From NCBI GenBank assembly GCA_036924085.1, contig JAVGWX010000004.1, forward strand, positions 40,453,293 through 40,517,292: a stretch of 64,000 nt of DNA. The letters run 5' to 3'. The translations under genes and the position numbers were made by a program. The first letter of the stretch is position 1. The number at the start of each line of letters is the position of its first letter. Of the stretch, positions 13,577 through 24,869 are shown piece by piece. Below the pieces are notes generated by a model. It worked only from the letters and a program-made list of their open reading frames with translations, did not search any database and was not told the DNA's origin. The DNA comes from Ariolimax columbianus. Lineage: Eukaryota > Mollusca > Gastropoda > Stylommatophora > Arionidae.

Positions 13577-13795
13577 TGTACAACAGACTCAGTGGTATCG
13601 AGGTAAGGTGTCCGCCTCAGGTCACGTATTCTAATCAGGGTGGTGACCGGAACTTTTTTCTCGTGAATCTTCTGGGTAGTGAGATCAGACTACTGCATTA
13701 AGTGTCGAGGGCACGTTACAAATTCCTTGGCAGTTGGATATCGAAAAGAATAGGCTTAGCGGCCGCTGCCCATACAAAATTCTAATAAAAAATCT
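13577..13795 (+). repeat. tRNA-headed SINE (family S1)
   Basis: The 5' part GACTCAGTGGTATCGAGG resembles an A box region; the B box is decayed. The body CTCGTGAATCTTCTGGGTAG and CTTGGCAGTTGGATATCGA and GGCCGCTGCCCATA recurs at 25375-25565 (+) and, for its 5' half, at 36115-36312 (-), where the B box is intact. Confidence 0.65.
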
Positions 13796-14645
13796 ACCCA
13801 AGTTATTTGTACCTTACCCCGAGTGGTTTGATAAGAACAGTTATAGATGTTGCCTAACTGACTGCGGGTCTACTAAGCTATAGTGTTTGAGTCTATTAAG
13901 ATTGACTCGCACATCGGTAAAAACCACCATCCAAGAAACTGGTTGTATGCAGACTCTGTTGAGTCTTATAGTTGTCCATCACAAGTGATGAAAACCACTC
14001 TCTTTGTTCAGCCGTGTGGACAGTCGTATCTCTTGCTGTGTCCGCTGAAATGGGTGACTTGTGCGGTGATTTGGATTGAAGTGAGGAAGAAACTGCGCCT
14101 TTTGTCAACCTCACTCACAGAGCCTAAGCTACCTTTTGCCAGTGGCAAGACATTCATCGAAACGACTGGAGATAGCATAGGATGCAGATTTTGCCTCAGG
14201 GTTTCCACCGAAGCCTTTCCGTAAACATGTAACCCGCAGGGCAGAAAGGTGGGATGGTATCTAACGCAGTTTGTCGTGCCTTTTCGATAACCACAAGAGG
14301 TCGTATGGACAACACTCAGCGTGTGAGTGAGTCTGGCATCTCTCCCCAGCTGTATTCAGCTCATCATAGTAGCATTTAAATTCCCACAAGGCCAAATTCG
14401 TAAAGGTGAACCGGCAGAACTAACCCGTGAAATACGACACAGGTATAAGCGTAGTGCCATTTAGCCGGCGTCCAGACCACGATAAACGGATGGAAGATAT
14501 CACAAAAAAAGAACGAAATAACAAGTCCAGACGGAAAACAACACCACGTTTCCGTGAACACAAGTGTAAGTCGTCGACTAGTGTGAATTTCAGGCAAATC
14601 CGTGGTCTGGCGGCATCCATAATGATCCAAAACAGTAAGAATTTT
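13796..14645. other. Non-coding stretch with overlapping chance frames
   Basis: Several open frames of 60 to 113 codons overlap on both strands (13883-14630), but none shows known motifs; less AT-rich than the surroundings. It may be an unrecognised old repeat. Confidence 0.4.
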
Positions 14646-14940
14646 GTTGTTGTTGCTTAGATGTTTGCCTCACTAGTTTCTACTGGCGGAGGCGCGCCAT
14701 TTTCCACCCCAGACCGTAGTCCATTGGGCGATATCAGGACGCATAAACCAGTGAATGTGGATGAATGTGTGCATCTGTATGTACCTAAGCTAGCCCAACC
14801 AAAGTGCAATGGAAGGGCTTTACCACGAGGGCGCGTGTAAAAGTTGTGCAAGAGTGTGACTGTAGGACAGAGTCAAATGAAACAGAGGGAGGTAAGAGAA
14901 GAGAGAAGGGGAAGAGTGGCCCCCAGGGTGAGCCTCATTA
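14646..14940 (+). repeat. RptA copy 1
   Basis: About 290 bp beginning TTGCTTAGATGTTTGCCTCA, with GGCGGAGGCGCGCCATTTTC and GGGCGATATCAGGACGCATA, and ending near CAGGGTGAGCCTCATTAACA. It is followed by a T run and then copy 2, so the two are tandem. The GC-rich core contrasts with the AT-rich surroundings. It is unclassified: no clear Pol III boxes or terminal inverted repeats were seen. Confidence 0.8.
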
Positions 14941-14963
14941 ACAGTAGATAATTTTTTTTTTTT

Positions 14964-15243
14964 TGCTTAGATGTTTGCCTCACTAGTTTCTACTGGCGGA
15001 GGCGCGCCATTTTCCAACCCAGACCGTAGTCAATTGGGCGATATCAGGACGCATAAGCCAGTGCTTGGATGCATGTGTGCATCTGTATTGTACCTATGAT
15101 AGGTTTGTGCGTCCTCAGAAGCTAGCCCAACCAAAGTGCAATGGAAGGACTTTACCACGAGGGCGCGTGTGAAAGTTGTGCAAGTGTGTGACTGTAGGAT
15201 AGAGTCAAATGAAACAGAGGGAGGTGAGCCTCATTAACAGTAG
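14964..15243 (+). repeat. RptA copy 2
   Basis: Direct repeat of copy 1 starting GCTTAGATGTTTGCCTCACT, over 90 percent alike by eye, with a deletion removing the GAGAAGAGAGAAGGG purine stretch near the end. It ends CCTCATTAACAGTAGAGAAA like copy 1. Confidence 0.8.
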
Positions 15244-15292
15244 AGAAATGTAGACTCGCAGCCAGTTATGGCGCCAATTTTTTCCAGATTTA

Positions 15293-15337
15293 TCTGAGTC
15301 TTATAAACCAGTATAAAGACGTTATGTTAAGTTAAGA
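15293..15337 (+). repeat. Solitary CR1-type 3' tail
   Basis: CTTATAAACCAGTATAAAGA and CGTTATGTTAAGTTAAG match the tail of the element ending at 51421. Just upstream, TAGACTCGCAGCCAGTTA (from 15251) recurs at 31434, 90 bp from another copy of the same tail, so the two blocks may belong to one repeat. Confidence 0.6.
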
Positions 15338-16120
15338 CAAGTGAAGAACAGATAATTTGGAAAGTATGGTCCTGGTGACAGATATTGTAGATTCGCCACT
15401 GGTCGCTCAGTCTGATGCCTTGTGTACAATCTTTTTTAAAAGTCGAGAATTCGCTGCTTGTAACGCACAGACTTGATTGTCTCCCCTTATTTGGAATCTT
15501 GATATTAAAATAGGCATGTTTTGCCTGCTGCCAGGTATGCATAGTATACCCACTTCGAATTTTTTTACTAGGCCTGAGAAAAAGTAGATTGCCTATTGTG
15601 AAGGAATGTTATTACTTGTTAAAATTATGCTCAGCAAACAGCGACTAACAGTTTACTCGTATCAATATTCAACTATCATGGGTTCTTTCACACGTACACA
15701 GGAACTCAGAATTTTCCGTCTAATCTTCAATTTGGTTAGATTCTGATTTTGTTACCCTTGAGTACTGATGTCGCTTGAAACTTGTTATATACGAACCCCC
15801 TCTCCCTTCAAGCTTTCGTTTCTTGAGAGAAAATCACCTGTGTGATTCTGGTACCATTCTATGGAGATAACAATAACACCAGCTGTCTAAAGGTATTTTG
15901 AAGTTGACTCTTGAAGGCATTCGAAAGAGAAGAAGGTGAACTTTGCCAGCTACACACACGTAGCTTAACTATTGCCCAGCCAATAATTTTCTACTTACAC
16001 GAGCCGTATATATGTGCACATACGCGACCTAAGCAGAGTATTTGAGTACTGCTTCATTTGTTTATATTTGTTTGAACTCAATATGAGCCCATTTTCAACA
16101 ATAGAAATCAGATCTGTTGC
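15338..16120. other. Non-coding stretch
   Basis: No gene or repeat recognised beyond short A/T runs. Confidence 0.5.
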
Positions 16121-16447
16121 GAAGACGCTGAGCAGCGCATGAGCTGCACTGGTCATCGACCCATAGCTGACTGCTAGCGTCAGGGCCAGCGAACCAGAGC
16201 TGCCAAGACCCTTCTACACCTTCATGCGGTGATCCTGGATAACAGGCTGCAACAGAGCAGACTGGCTAAGGAGAAGGGATCGAAGATCAAAAAATGCTTG
16301 CTGAACTCGGATGGGTTGGACCGAAATGTGCAAATATCACAGTCAAGCTGTAAACTACGACACAACGCATTCCGTTCTCTCGATTACATTCTGCTACTTA
16401 AGCCCTTTTTGGGTAGCGGGAGATTGAGAACGAACGAAGCCAAGCCA
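16121..16447 (+). repeat. RptC copy 1
   Basis: Near-identical to 17921-18271: shared blocks include CTGAGCAGCGCATGAGCTGC, ACAGGCTGCAACAGAGCAGA, CTACGACACAACGCATTCCG and GGGAGATTGAGAACGAACGA. The segment around TCGGATGGGTTGGACCGAAA resembles the TCGGATGCACTGGGCCGACA block of the SINE at 48 kb, so RptC may share a SINE core domain. Confidence 0.8.
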
Positions 16448-16959
16448 AGATCTCTTGCCATTTTCGTACCAAAGGTTTGCTGCACAGAATCTCCAAAGCT
16501 TTCTATCTCTTGCTTCTGTAATGTAGTCTGACATACTTTTCTTTGTCCATTTATCAATGGTAGTCCATTACTATCATAACATTATAGTGGTCTACACCGC
16601 CGCAGAAGTTCTACCAGTGACTGAGTCAGACTGGTAAAAATAGTTGCTACTCGAAAATCAAGAGAGGAAATAAATAAATTCCAACAGCAGTCAGCTTGGC
16701 TCTATAACACAGTGTATTCAGTGCTGACAATGTCCCGGGAGTAAATCAGATATAAAATATGCATCCTGTGATACTTCAGCCGTCTTAACTAGCGTGTCTC
16801 GTCACTGTATCAAGTTAGCTCAGAACGAGCGAGTGCAGTTGAAGAAAGCACATATTCTTCCTCACTGTAACCTAATTGAAGCGCAAGTACAGTGTCAGAC
16901 CTGAGAAGATTCGCAAAATCTATCCATGCTGGCGCTCTTTTCACTATAGCTTGATATGG

Positions 16960-17110
16960 CTAATTATTATGATTATTAGTGCTCCCCATATAAAATGAGC
17001 GGTTCTTTGCATGGTTGCCTTCTCTATTTTCCCCCAGCTTGCCTTTCAGTACCAAGTTATTATATCTTTTAATGTGACTATAATATTTTAAATGACTGTG
17101 ACTTCGTTCA
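16960..17110 (-). pseudogene. Non-LTR reverse transcriptase C-terminal remnant
   Basis: The minus-strand frame reads KYYSHIKRYNNLVLKGKL then GENREGN, comparable to KYFGHIKRHNGLERTVMEG and PGKRGKGR of the fragment at 34.4-34.8 kb. An AAT-rich end at 16963-16980 could be the tail. Short and weakly supported. Confidence 0.45.
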
Positions 17111-17187
17111 ATATGTATTTTTTTACTACTAACTTCATCAAGACATATTAATTTGTTGTCTATTCTTTCCACAAGATGTATCATAGT

Positions 17188-17859
17188 GTATATGAGGTAT
17201 CGGTGAAAAGTGGTGCACTTTATTATAAAGGAGTCAAGGCACTTGCCTGGAAATTGATGTGAACCATTGTCTGTCTCTACGTACTCACCCTGCAAAGTGA
17301 TACACTTCTTCCATCCATTAGTCACCTACCTAATGAACTGATTGCAGAACTCCTCCTTCTCGGCTCAGAACCACGCATCCATATCAGTAATTAAATCCAT
17401 GAAGTTAGAAAACGTGAGGGTATCTTCTTCTTCTTCATCGTACGCAGTCAGACAGGAACCATTATTTTTTCGAAAAAAGCGGCGGTCATCCTGAGGGTAT
17501 AAATTCATGCCTCATTCATATATTCATCGTTCTTTGAACCTAGTTATTTCTTCCTGTTTCCAAAAGTAAATAATCCGGTTCAATGACATAATTCTTTTGA
17601 CGTTCGGGACTTGCTTATTGAACTGGAAAGGAATTTCAGGGCACTATGAATGACTTCTACAATCACGGTACCAGGAAAGTGAGATTTAGATGGGAGAAGT
17701 GTATCGTCTTGCAGGGTGAATACACAGAGGACTAAAGTTGACACCAATGACCAGGTACGTGCCTTGACTTCTTCATACTAAAGTGCACAACTTTTCGACC
17801 ATCCGTCGTTCATATATATATATAAATGAGGAATGGTCGAAAAGTTGTGCCCTTCAGAT

Positions 17860-17860
<1 letters not shown>
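17188..17860. mobile_element. Fold-back mariner relict
   Basis: The left arm (17188-17330, minus) and right arm (about 17665-17815, plus) are inverted copies of the 3' end of a mariner-type transposase gene. They encode GWKKCITLQGEYVET and RWEKCIVLQGEYTED respectively, the C-terminal WxKC(I)xxQGEY signature of mariner transposases. Each arm runs out through GTGCAC-ACTTTTC..CC to the presumed terminal repeat. A third, inverted copy of that terminal repeat lies at 17829-17855, separated from the right arm only by an AT run. No catalytic Asp motif was found in the ~330-bp centre. Confidence 0.65.

Positions 17861-17909
<49 letters not shown>
17858..17909. repeat. (AT)n microsatellite
   Basis: AT dinucleotide run between the mariner relict and RptC copy 2. 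Confidence 0.95.
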
Positions 17910-17911
<2 letters not shown>

Positions 17912-17920
17912 ATTTGGGAT

Positions 17921-18271
17921 CAAGATGCTGAGCAGCGCATGAGCTGCAGTGGTCAGCGATCCATAGCTGACTGCTAGCATCAGGACCAGCGAACCAGAGC
18001 TGCCAAGACCCTTCTACGCCTCCACGTGGTGATCCTGATAACAGGCTGCAGCAGAGCAGACTGGTTAAGGAGAAGAGATCGTAGAGGGAATGCTATCCCG
18101 GTACTCAAAAAATGATTGCTGAAGTCGGATGTGTTGGGCCGAAAGGTGCAATAATGGCAGTCAAGCTGTAAACTACGACACAACGCATTCCGTTCTCTCG
18201 ACTACATTCTGCTACTTAAGCCCTTTCAGGGTTTGGTAGCGGGAGATTGAGAACGAACGAAGCCAAGCCAA
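17921..18271 (+). repeat. RptC copy 2
   Basis: Second long copy of RptC, exactly 1800 bp downstream of copy 1 at their first matching base, same orientation. It carries an extra CGTAGAGGGAATGCTATCCC block where copy 1 has a deletion, so it is the more complete of the two. Confidence 0.8.
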
Positions 18272-18474
18272 AACCATATCACATTTTCCTCGACGTCAGT
18301 CCGGTAGAGGAAGCCAACAATATTTTGTATGCGTCCCGATCCTTTTACAGTTGTGTACCAATGCGGGTTTAATTCGTTGGTTAATCCATCTCGCCTTTGC
18401 ATAGGTCGGTGTGCAACCCCGTTGACGTGTATAGACATGTTGACACCAACACGTTGTTCTACGTGTCCATGTTT

Positions 18475-18720
18475 TCAGGCATGCATACTACACGCCCAGC
18501 GCACCGATGTTTGAGTGATATCGTCGTTTCGAATTTTATCCCGTATCGAAATATTTGAAAATAATTGCTCTCTGAGATTCGCGGCATCTGTTTTGCACAA
18601 GTTCCCTACTTTACATCCGTAAATCATTGCTGGAATGATCATGGAATTCATAGTGTGGGCTCTCGCCGCGGCGTCTTGCATCTCTTTGAGTATTTACCTG
18701 GAGTTGCCTTTTGTCTTCTA
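18475..18720 (-). pseudogene. Non-LTR reverse transcriptase C-terminal remnant
   Basis: The minus-strand frame has RAHTMNSMIIPAMIYGCKV and RNDDITQTSVRWA, comparable to the ..P.L.YGCE.W.. region downstream of the catalytic core in RTE/CR1 reverse transcriptases. Catalytic motifs are absent. Confidence 0.5.
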
Positions 18721-19177
18721 TAGATTTTATGGTTGGCATTATTCTCTTGAACAAGGTAGATACAGGAATTGACATTATTGATGGTGTCCATTCGTAGCTT
18801 GATGTCCTGCTATACAGTGTCTCAAAATTATGTTTACACTATTTGAACATTCTTGTCAGAGAACCTACTGAAGATAGCCTGTTTGTATTTGGCACTGTAA
18901 TGACTACGTTGAGTTTGTGCGAGCGCGTGTAGTCAATGTTGATGTTTTTAGTTTTTGGACAAAGGGCATACATGTACTAGACAAATGACAGAGGTAAACA
19001 CATTTTCTTTCCAGCAACATAAGTGGATTGTAAAGTATTATTGAAAATGTGAGAATGTGATTGAGGGGTAGAGACGACGGAGGACATAATTCGATACTGC
19101 GCATCGTCACATGTAACAATTGCGAGATTACGCGACAAGTTGAGAGGGATGGAACTGGGCAATGTAAATAAGGGACG
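18721..19177. other. Non-coding stretch
   Basis: Continuation of the 18.5-kb remnant is possible to about 18830; otherwise nothing recognised. Minus frames 18904-19306 overlap each other and lack motifs. Confidence 0.4.
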
Positions 19178-19505
19178 GTGCGGCAGAAAGAGAACGAAAA
19201 CAAACGAAAGAAGTGCAAGGGCGATGCTACACACTTTCACAAGATTCTCAGGGAAGTCCACGCGGCACATTTCGGTGAGTTGGGTGTAAGCACACCAAGT
19301 GTTCATCGCAGTTTAGTACAATCAAAGTGGCTGCCATACATTCGAAGGCCTCTTCACGTAATGAATGAGGACGACCGAGATAGGCATCTTGAATTTTGAG
19401 AGTTATTTTTGAATATATCCAACAATGACAATTTGACTAATTTGAATTTTTGGTCTTATGAGACACATTTTAAATTGAAGGAAACTGCCAATCGCAAAAA
19501 CTGTG
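19178..19505 (+). pseudogene. DDE (Tc1/mariner superfamily) transposase remnant
   Basis: In frame: STPSVHRSLVQSKWLPYI, HVMNEDDRDRHLEF, then past a TGA, LFLNISNNDNLTNLNFWSYE and THFKLKETANRKNCV. The order (HTH tail, NEDDPDRR-like segment, W(S)DEAHF block) matches DDE_3-type transposases. The residue expected to be the first catalytic Asp in WSDE is Tyr here. The rest of the catalytic domain is missing. Confidence 0.7.
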
Positions 19506-19639
19506 TGTAATGAGTTCCTGCAACTAGTGCAGGCTTTCATAGAGCAGGGATGTGTCGCTTCCATATCCAAGGTTATTTATTGACATCCAATCGGTAATGG
19601 GATTTGATTAAAGTTCATTTAATTAATTGCATATGACAC

Positions 19640-20897
19640 AATAAGCCATCGGAGACTATTATCAAAGCTATACACTATGACAAAAGAATGGCTTCTGACC
19701 AATATCATCAAATGCCTCCTGAAAAATAGGCGATTCTATACAACTCCGGGGGAAAAAAGACAGCAGATGGCGAAACCAAAACAACGGCCTTGCACAAGGA
19801 AGTGTCCTAGAACCCATACTATATAACATATATACTAATGACCTGCCCATGGAAATTGATCTATGTTGATGACACAGCAGTTGCTGCCTAGGGAAAAGGG
19901 TTTGAGGACGTGGAAAGAAAACTGTCAAGTTCTCTCAATGCCGTTACAGAATACTACCATAAGAATCACCTTTAACCAAATCCCAGTAGAATGTATATGC
20001 CAGGTATGTGCGAATCATCTCAGAAACAGAGAGACAAAAAGAAAACTTCAGATCAGGTGGCAAGGGCAGGAGCTTGAACACTGCACGGCTCCCAAATATC
20101 TAGGCGTGAAATTAGATCGCACATTGTCTTACATAACGCACTGCCAAGACACAAAGCGTAAGATACACGCAAGAAATAATATCATCAGGAAACTGACCGG
20201 CACAATATTTCCTTCGGACATTTACACTTGCCTTGTGTTTCTCCGTAGCTGAATACAATGCCCCAGTCTGGTAAAACTCTGCTCATGCGAAACTAGTTGA
20301 TACAGCAATAAATGAGACGGGTTGGATAGTATCAGGGTGCCTAAAATCCACCCCTCATTGATAAAAAGGAACCCAATAATTGACATAGCATCCCTCCCCC
20401 CCCCCCCCCCCCCCCTCCTCTCCCCGAAATCCAGAGAAGCGTCGCAGCAGAAATCGAACGAGAAAAACAGGAGCACGACACAAGGCACCCATCGTTTGGA
20501 CATCAGGTACAAAACACAAGATTCAAATCCAGACATTACTTTCTAAAAACAACAAACCCCATACAGACAAACCCTGGAAGTCGCCGTATCGAGAGGTGGC
20601 ACGAATTGCTGCAGGCCCCAGAGATGGAACTTCGAGAGGAACCTGCTCCTGGACATCATCTACCATACACAACATGGAAGTCGCTGAACAGACTCTGAAC
20701 TGGTGTGTCACGATTCAAGAGGAATATGAAGTGATTGGAATACACAGATGATGACACATGTGATTGCGGCGCAATACAGGACCCAGACCACCGCGTGACC
20801 TGCCCCAACCTCCAGAAAACATGCAATAGGTGCGACATCCTGGAGACAAACAACAAGGCAATCCATGTCGCTAAATACTGGAAGCAAGATATATAAC
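19640..20897 (+). pseudogene. Degenerate Jockey/CR1-like reverse transcriptase
   Basis: Broken frames line up with one protein: LLTNIIKCLLKNRRFYTT, NNGLAQGSVLEPILYNIYTN, YVDDTAVAA (catalytic motif C, normally YADD), HCTAPKYLGVKLDRTLSY, RNNIIRKLTGT, later KSRHYFLKT, and a terminal CDCGAIQDPDHRVTCPN Cys/His motif followed by AIHVAKYWKQDI and stop. Several frameshifts and stops plus a C homopolymer (20395-20416) interrupt it. This covers the reverse transcriptase from the palm to the C-terminus; the endonuclease is missing. Confidence 0.8.
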
Positions 20898-21249
20898 GTA
20901 GTGCTTGGAAACGGAAAGTAAGTATTTCAAAAATAGGTTTCACAGTAGTAGGAAGAGTGTTAATATGTGACGGAGTCAGGGTCACTGCAAAGATTTCATT
21001 TTATTACTGAATTGTTCAGCGAACCTCCTACTGTTTTTTTTCTACGCTACCCACTTCGAAACAGAGAACCGGTTGGTCGAGCTGTTTGAATGTCAGTCTT
21101 TGACCGAGAGGACATTTGTTCAGATCCTCGGTAAAGCACAGTTTTTCTATCGGAGGATAAATAAAATACCTAGTCAGTACAGTGATAGGCTACAAGCAAG
21201 ATCAAGCGATCTTTATATCTCAGCCTTGTAAATTGTTCATGTATACCTC
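20898..21249. other. Non-coding stretch
   Basis: Nothing recognised apart from a tRNA-like GAACCGGTTGGTCGAGC at 21067, which is too isolated to call. Confidence 0.4.
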
Positions 21250-21531
21250 AGGGACCGCAGTAATAGTAGTAGCAACAGTAGTAGTAGTATTAGTAGTAGT
21301 TGTAGTAGTAGTTGTAGTAGTACTATCAGTAATCATATTAGTAGTAGAAGCAGTGTAGGGGTGATAGCAGTAGTAGTAATAGTGGTAGTAGTAGTGACAG
21401 TGGTAGTAGTGGTAGTAGTAGTGACAGTGGTAGCAGTAGTAGTTACAAGACGGTGATCGTAGTAGTGTTTGTAGCAGTACTGTCAGTAATAATACTAGTA
21501 GTAGTAGCAGTGAAATGGTGATAGTGGTAGC

Positions 21532-21577
<46 letters not shown>

Positions 21578-21705
21578 ATGGTAGTGACAGTGGTCGCAGT
21601 AGTGTTTGTAGCAGTACTATCAAAAATAATATTAGTAGTAGTAGCAGTGAAGTGGTGATAGTATTAGCAGTCGTAGTAGTAGTGGTGGTAGTAGTACATA
21701 TTCCT
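21250..21705. repeat. Imperfect (AGT/GTA)n trinucleotide array
   Basis: About 450 bp of GTAGTAGTA with interruptions (ACAGTGGTAG, AGCAGTACTATCAGTAATA), including a pure run near 21532-21576. A higher-order repeat recurs about every 120 bp, each with a CAGTACT.TCA.TAATA block. Confidence 0.9.
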
Positions 21706-23949
21706 CATATTCATTCACAGACAAACTCCCTATTATGAAGCTTCATTCAGATAACCTCCTTGGAAACAGTACAAGTTAAGGATTTGAAGAAATGCCCTCT
21801 CACGCTCTCCTAATTAACGTCATTTCATGATGAGACTGATAATTTAGTCATTATTTCTAGTTTCTGGTTGATAACGATCGCAGAAAACGACATCTTCTAA
21901 GCAGGCCTAGGTAATATGATCAGGTATGTCCTACTTGAAAATAATACAGACACAATCATCAACAAAAAGATAATCATAGAATAATAAAAGACTCAAGAAA
22001 CTATATTGCGAAAAGATTTCGTACTGAGCAAGTTAGAACACAATTTTTAAAAACGCTTTTTTAAATATTTAAATTACAACTTTTTTCGGTCATGCAAGTG
22101 GCCAGAGGAAGAAAGAAGACACGCACAGAAACATGCAAAATATTCGTAAACAGCATAATACAAAAAGAACAACGCACGTTATAACATATTAATATCCAAA
22201 ATGTTTCTAATGATTGGTGTGAAAAGGAGCATGTCTACTAATGAGACATTTCATTTACAAAAGATATTGTAAAATAAGGCAAGCAAAAATCAATGTACAA
22301 TCTAGTCGAATGTCAAACACCAACAATAGTGAATGTAGTGGTAAACGTTTTGAAGTATATGTTACTAGAACCGAACAAAAGACACACATTATCAGGGATA
22401 GCAACACGTTCCAACTATGATGATGTTTATCAGCAGTACCAACAGTTCCTGTATTGTTTATCAGACGTACCAACAGGTCAGGTATTGATTGACACATCAG
22501 CGCAATAGAACCGGTTCTGTCTGTCACTGAGGCATCTATCAGATCAGATTAACGTTTGACCTCTGTAACTTAATATCAGTTTCGACAAAAACCATCAGCA
22601 GTTTCGGACATTTCACATGAATCACCAACAGTCGACTGTTTAATTTTAGGTTTATCTGCAACTTTAGATTTGTTTACAGAGTCAACAATAGACGACATTA
22701 TTGTTTGTTTATCCAATTACTCCAAGTTCACAATTTGTCAAATCAATTTGTTGATCAACACTTAGACCGTCTACTGACGGCAGTTAAATTCAAATGATCA
22801 ACCTCCAATTGTTTATTTGCAGGTTGGATTACCACTTCAATGTGTTAGCAGATTTTGCAATCGCCAAGAAACTGTCCAACTTTGTAAGTTTACTGTCCTA
22901 CTCGGCACGTAGCAAATAGACCTTGTGTTTTTGCGCACCGATTAAAAACAATGTCGTGTTATTTTTAAATTACCAACCCACGGTATGTATGATTCTATAT
23001 ATACACGGTATATTTTCAAAAACAACAACGCGATATTGTACAACCGTATTTCGTAAAACCATTTCAGATGGCAGTATCTCGAGGCTCGAGGTATCTCACA
23101 TGAACATATAATGCTTCTAGCCAACAGTTGACTAACCTGTGGCACTTCTTCCAGTTTAATGAACAGCACTGCGGTAGCCTGCTGGGCTGAAACGAATGGG
23201 AATGGCAATCAACAACCAAGAATGGAGAATCTACAACGTGTACGCACAGATAGACCACATCTTTGATGACAAAAAGTGAGAGTTTCTTTTGGAATTGTCA
23301 GAAATTCAACTAGATCTCGGAGTTGTATCACCAAACTCCCAAAAAACTCTTTTCTCATGTAGTCCAACTTATCTCAAAATTCTGTAAGCTTAAAGTGTCT
23401 TCTTCTAGTTTGAATTTATGTACATGATAAAAGTTTGTCGGTTTGTTTTTTATTTGACATGAGACTGCAAATGGGTATATCACCTTCACTTAGATAATAC
23501 ACGGTAACCAGGAGTGGAGTTGTTTATCGAACATAACACAAGTAGAGTCTTTGATCCTTTGTTCCGGAAGACAATGTCTGCCATTGAACTGACTGTCCAC
23601 GTAAAGTTAAGAATTATGGTCACCATCTCGCCAGTATAGGTGGTCGTCTTTCTGCCTCTTTTCATGTATAACCCCGCAATCGCAACTTCCTCTCACTTTC
23701 TCTTCTCCGTATAATTTAAGGTCTACTTGTCTGTCTCTGCACTTGAGGATTCCGTATAGGAGCCTGAATGGCTATGTTGAACGGCATTTCCTCAGCATGT
23801 TTCCTGTCAGTCCTATTTCATTATCCTAACTTCTTGTCTCGTTCACAGCTGTTGGCTATTTTTCCATAGGTCTTCAGTGCTCACCATGTCCTACCACAAA
23901 ATGCCCATAATGCTTTTTAGTCATCTATTAACGAAGGACCAGCGTCTTT
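21706..23949. other. Non-coding stretch
   Basis: AT-rich without recognisable genes. Overlapping frames at 22255-22527 and 22923-23258 lack motifs. Confidence 0.5.
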
Positions 23950-24140
23950 ATCGAATTGTCTTTGTCGTTCTACACGTTCGATTCCAAACAACCGTAGCGA
24001 CTTGACAGGGGCCTTGATTATTCTAGCGTTGTTGTGCATCTCGATATCTGTGGATCTCATTATGTTGTCTAGTGTCAGGAATACCTTTCATGCCTTTCGA
24101 ATTCTGGTGTCTAGGACTAAATCTGTATACACGTGTTTGC
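23950..24140 (-). pseudogene. Non-LTR reverse transcriptase C-terminal remnant
   Basis: Read on the minus strand: KVFLTLDNIMRSTDIEMHNN, ARIIKAPVKSLRLFG. This resembles the R.AF..L..IW.S..I....K.RIF...V...LLYG segment of CR1/RTE-like reverse transcriptases. Heavily decayed. Confidence 0.5.
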
Positions 24141-24221
24141 AATCCCAACATATCAAGATCGAAATCACTTCGCGTCCAGTTTGATTGGGCATGTCAGGGA
24201 TTTTCACGGTATTTGTCATCA

Positions 24222-24520
24222 CTGGTTTTGAATATCTCGGTTCTACAATAAGAAACAAAGGGGATTATCAAAAAGAAAAATGGGCATGCACTACAGATGG
24301 TAACTGAAATGGAAAACGTTTAACAGAGCACTAACTAAGTGACAAAATAATATGAGGATTTGCATCTTTCGGTGGCAACATACGGGTGTGAGACTTGGTC
24401 AACCACACAAACTCTATGGAAAAGGGTTGAACCCTTCCAGCTAACATGCTACAGGTGATTGCTACAAAATCACCGAAAATGGAAAATAAAAAAGCAAAAA
24501 TCTAACAGGAGCTCTATATA
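24222..24520 (+). pseudogene. Non-LTR reverse transcriptase C-terminal remnant
   Basis: TGFEYLGSTIRNKGDYQKE in one frame and VATYGCETWSTTQTLWKRVE then PFQLTCYR in another correspond to the FKYLGS.I and TYGCE.W..... F...CYR segments of RTE-like reverse transcriptases. Frame breaks between the two show it is dead. Confidence 0.6.
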
Positions 24521-24869
24521 GACCACAACTGTCTAGTAAATAACATCTTAGTCATAGTTGACCTGTACTTCTACAGGGATGGATGCCCCTATGCAGGTTC
24601 CAGCTCTGGCGTGAGGTGAATGTAGCCGGGAGGTGAATGTCCTACTTAGCAGACTGGGTTCGAGCAGCTTATTACTCCGCTGGAACAGGCACCGCGTAGG
24701 GTGGTTAGCCGATGAACGAGTCCATCTTAAAAACTCAAATACTAGAGCGTTGCAGACCCTCAGTCTGTTAGCCACCATCTATGTTGCTCTTAACAAATTA
24801 TTTAAGCATATCCGGTGTTATGCCATGTCACAGTTAACCGCCTCTTATGACTTATTCTCTTTGGGGCAG

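Noticed and set aside
13883..14630. Cluster of overlapping frames on both strands
   Set aside because: Mutually overlapping, no motifs, no duplicated copy; may be an old repeat.
21067..21085. tRNA-like B box GAACCGGTTGGTCGAGC
   Set aside because: No A box at proper distance and no cloverleaf could be drawn.
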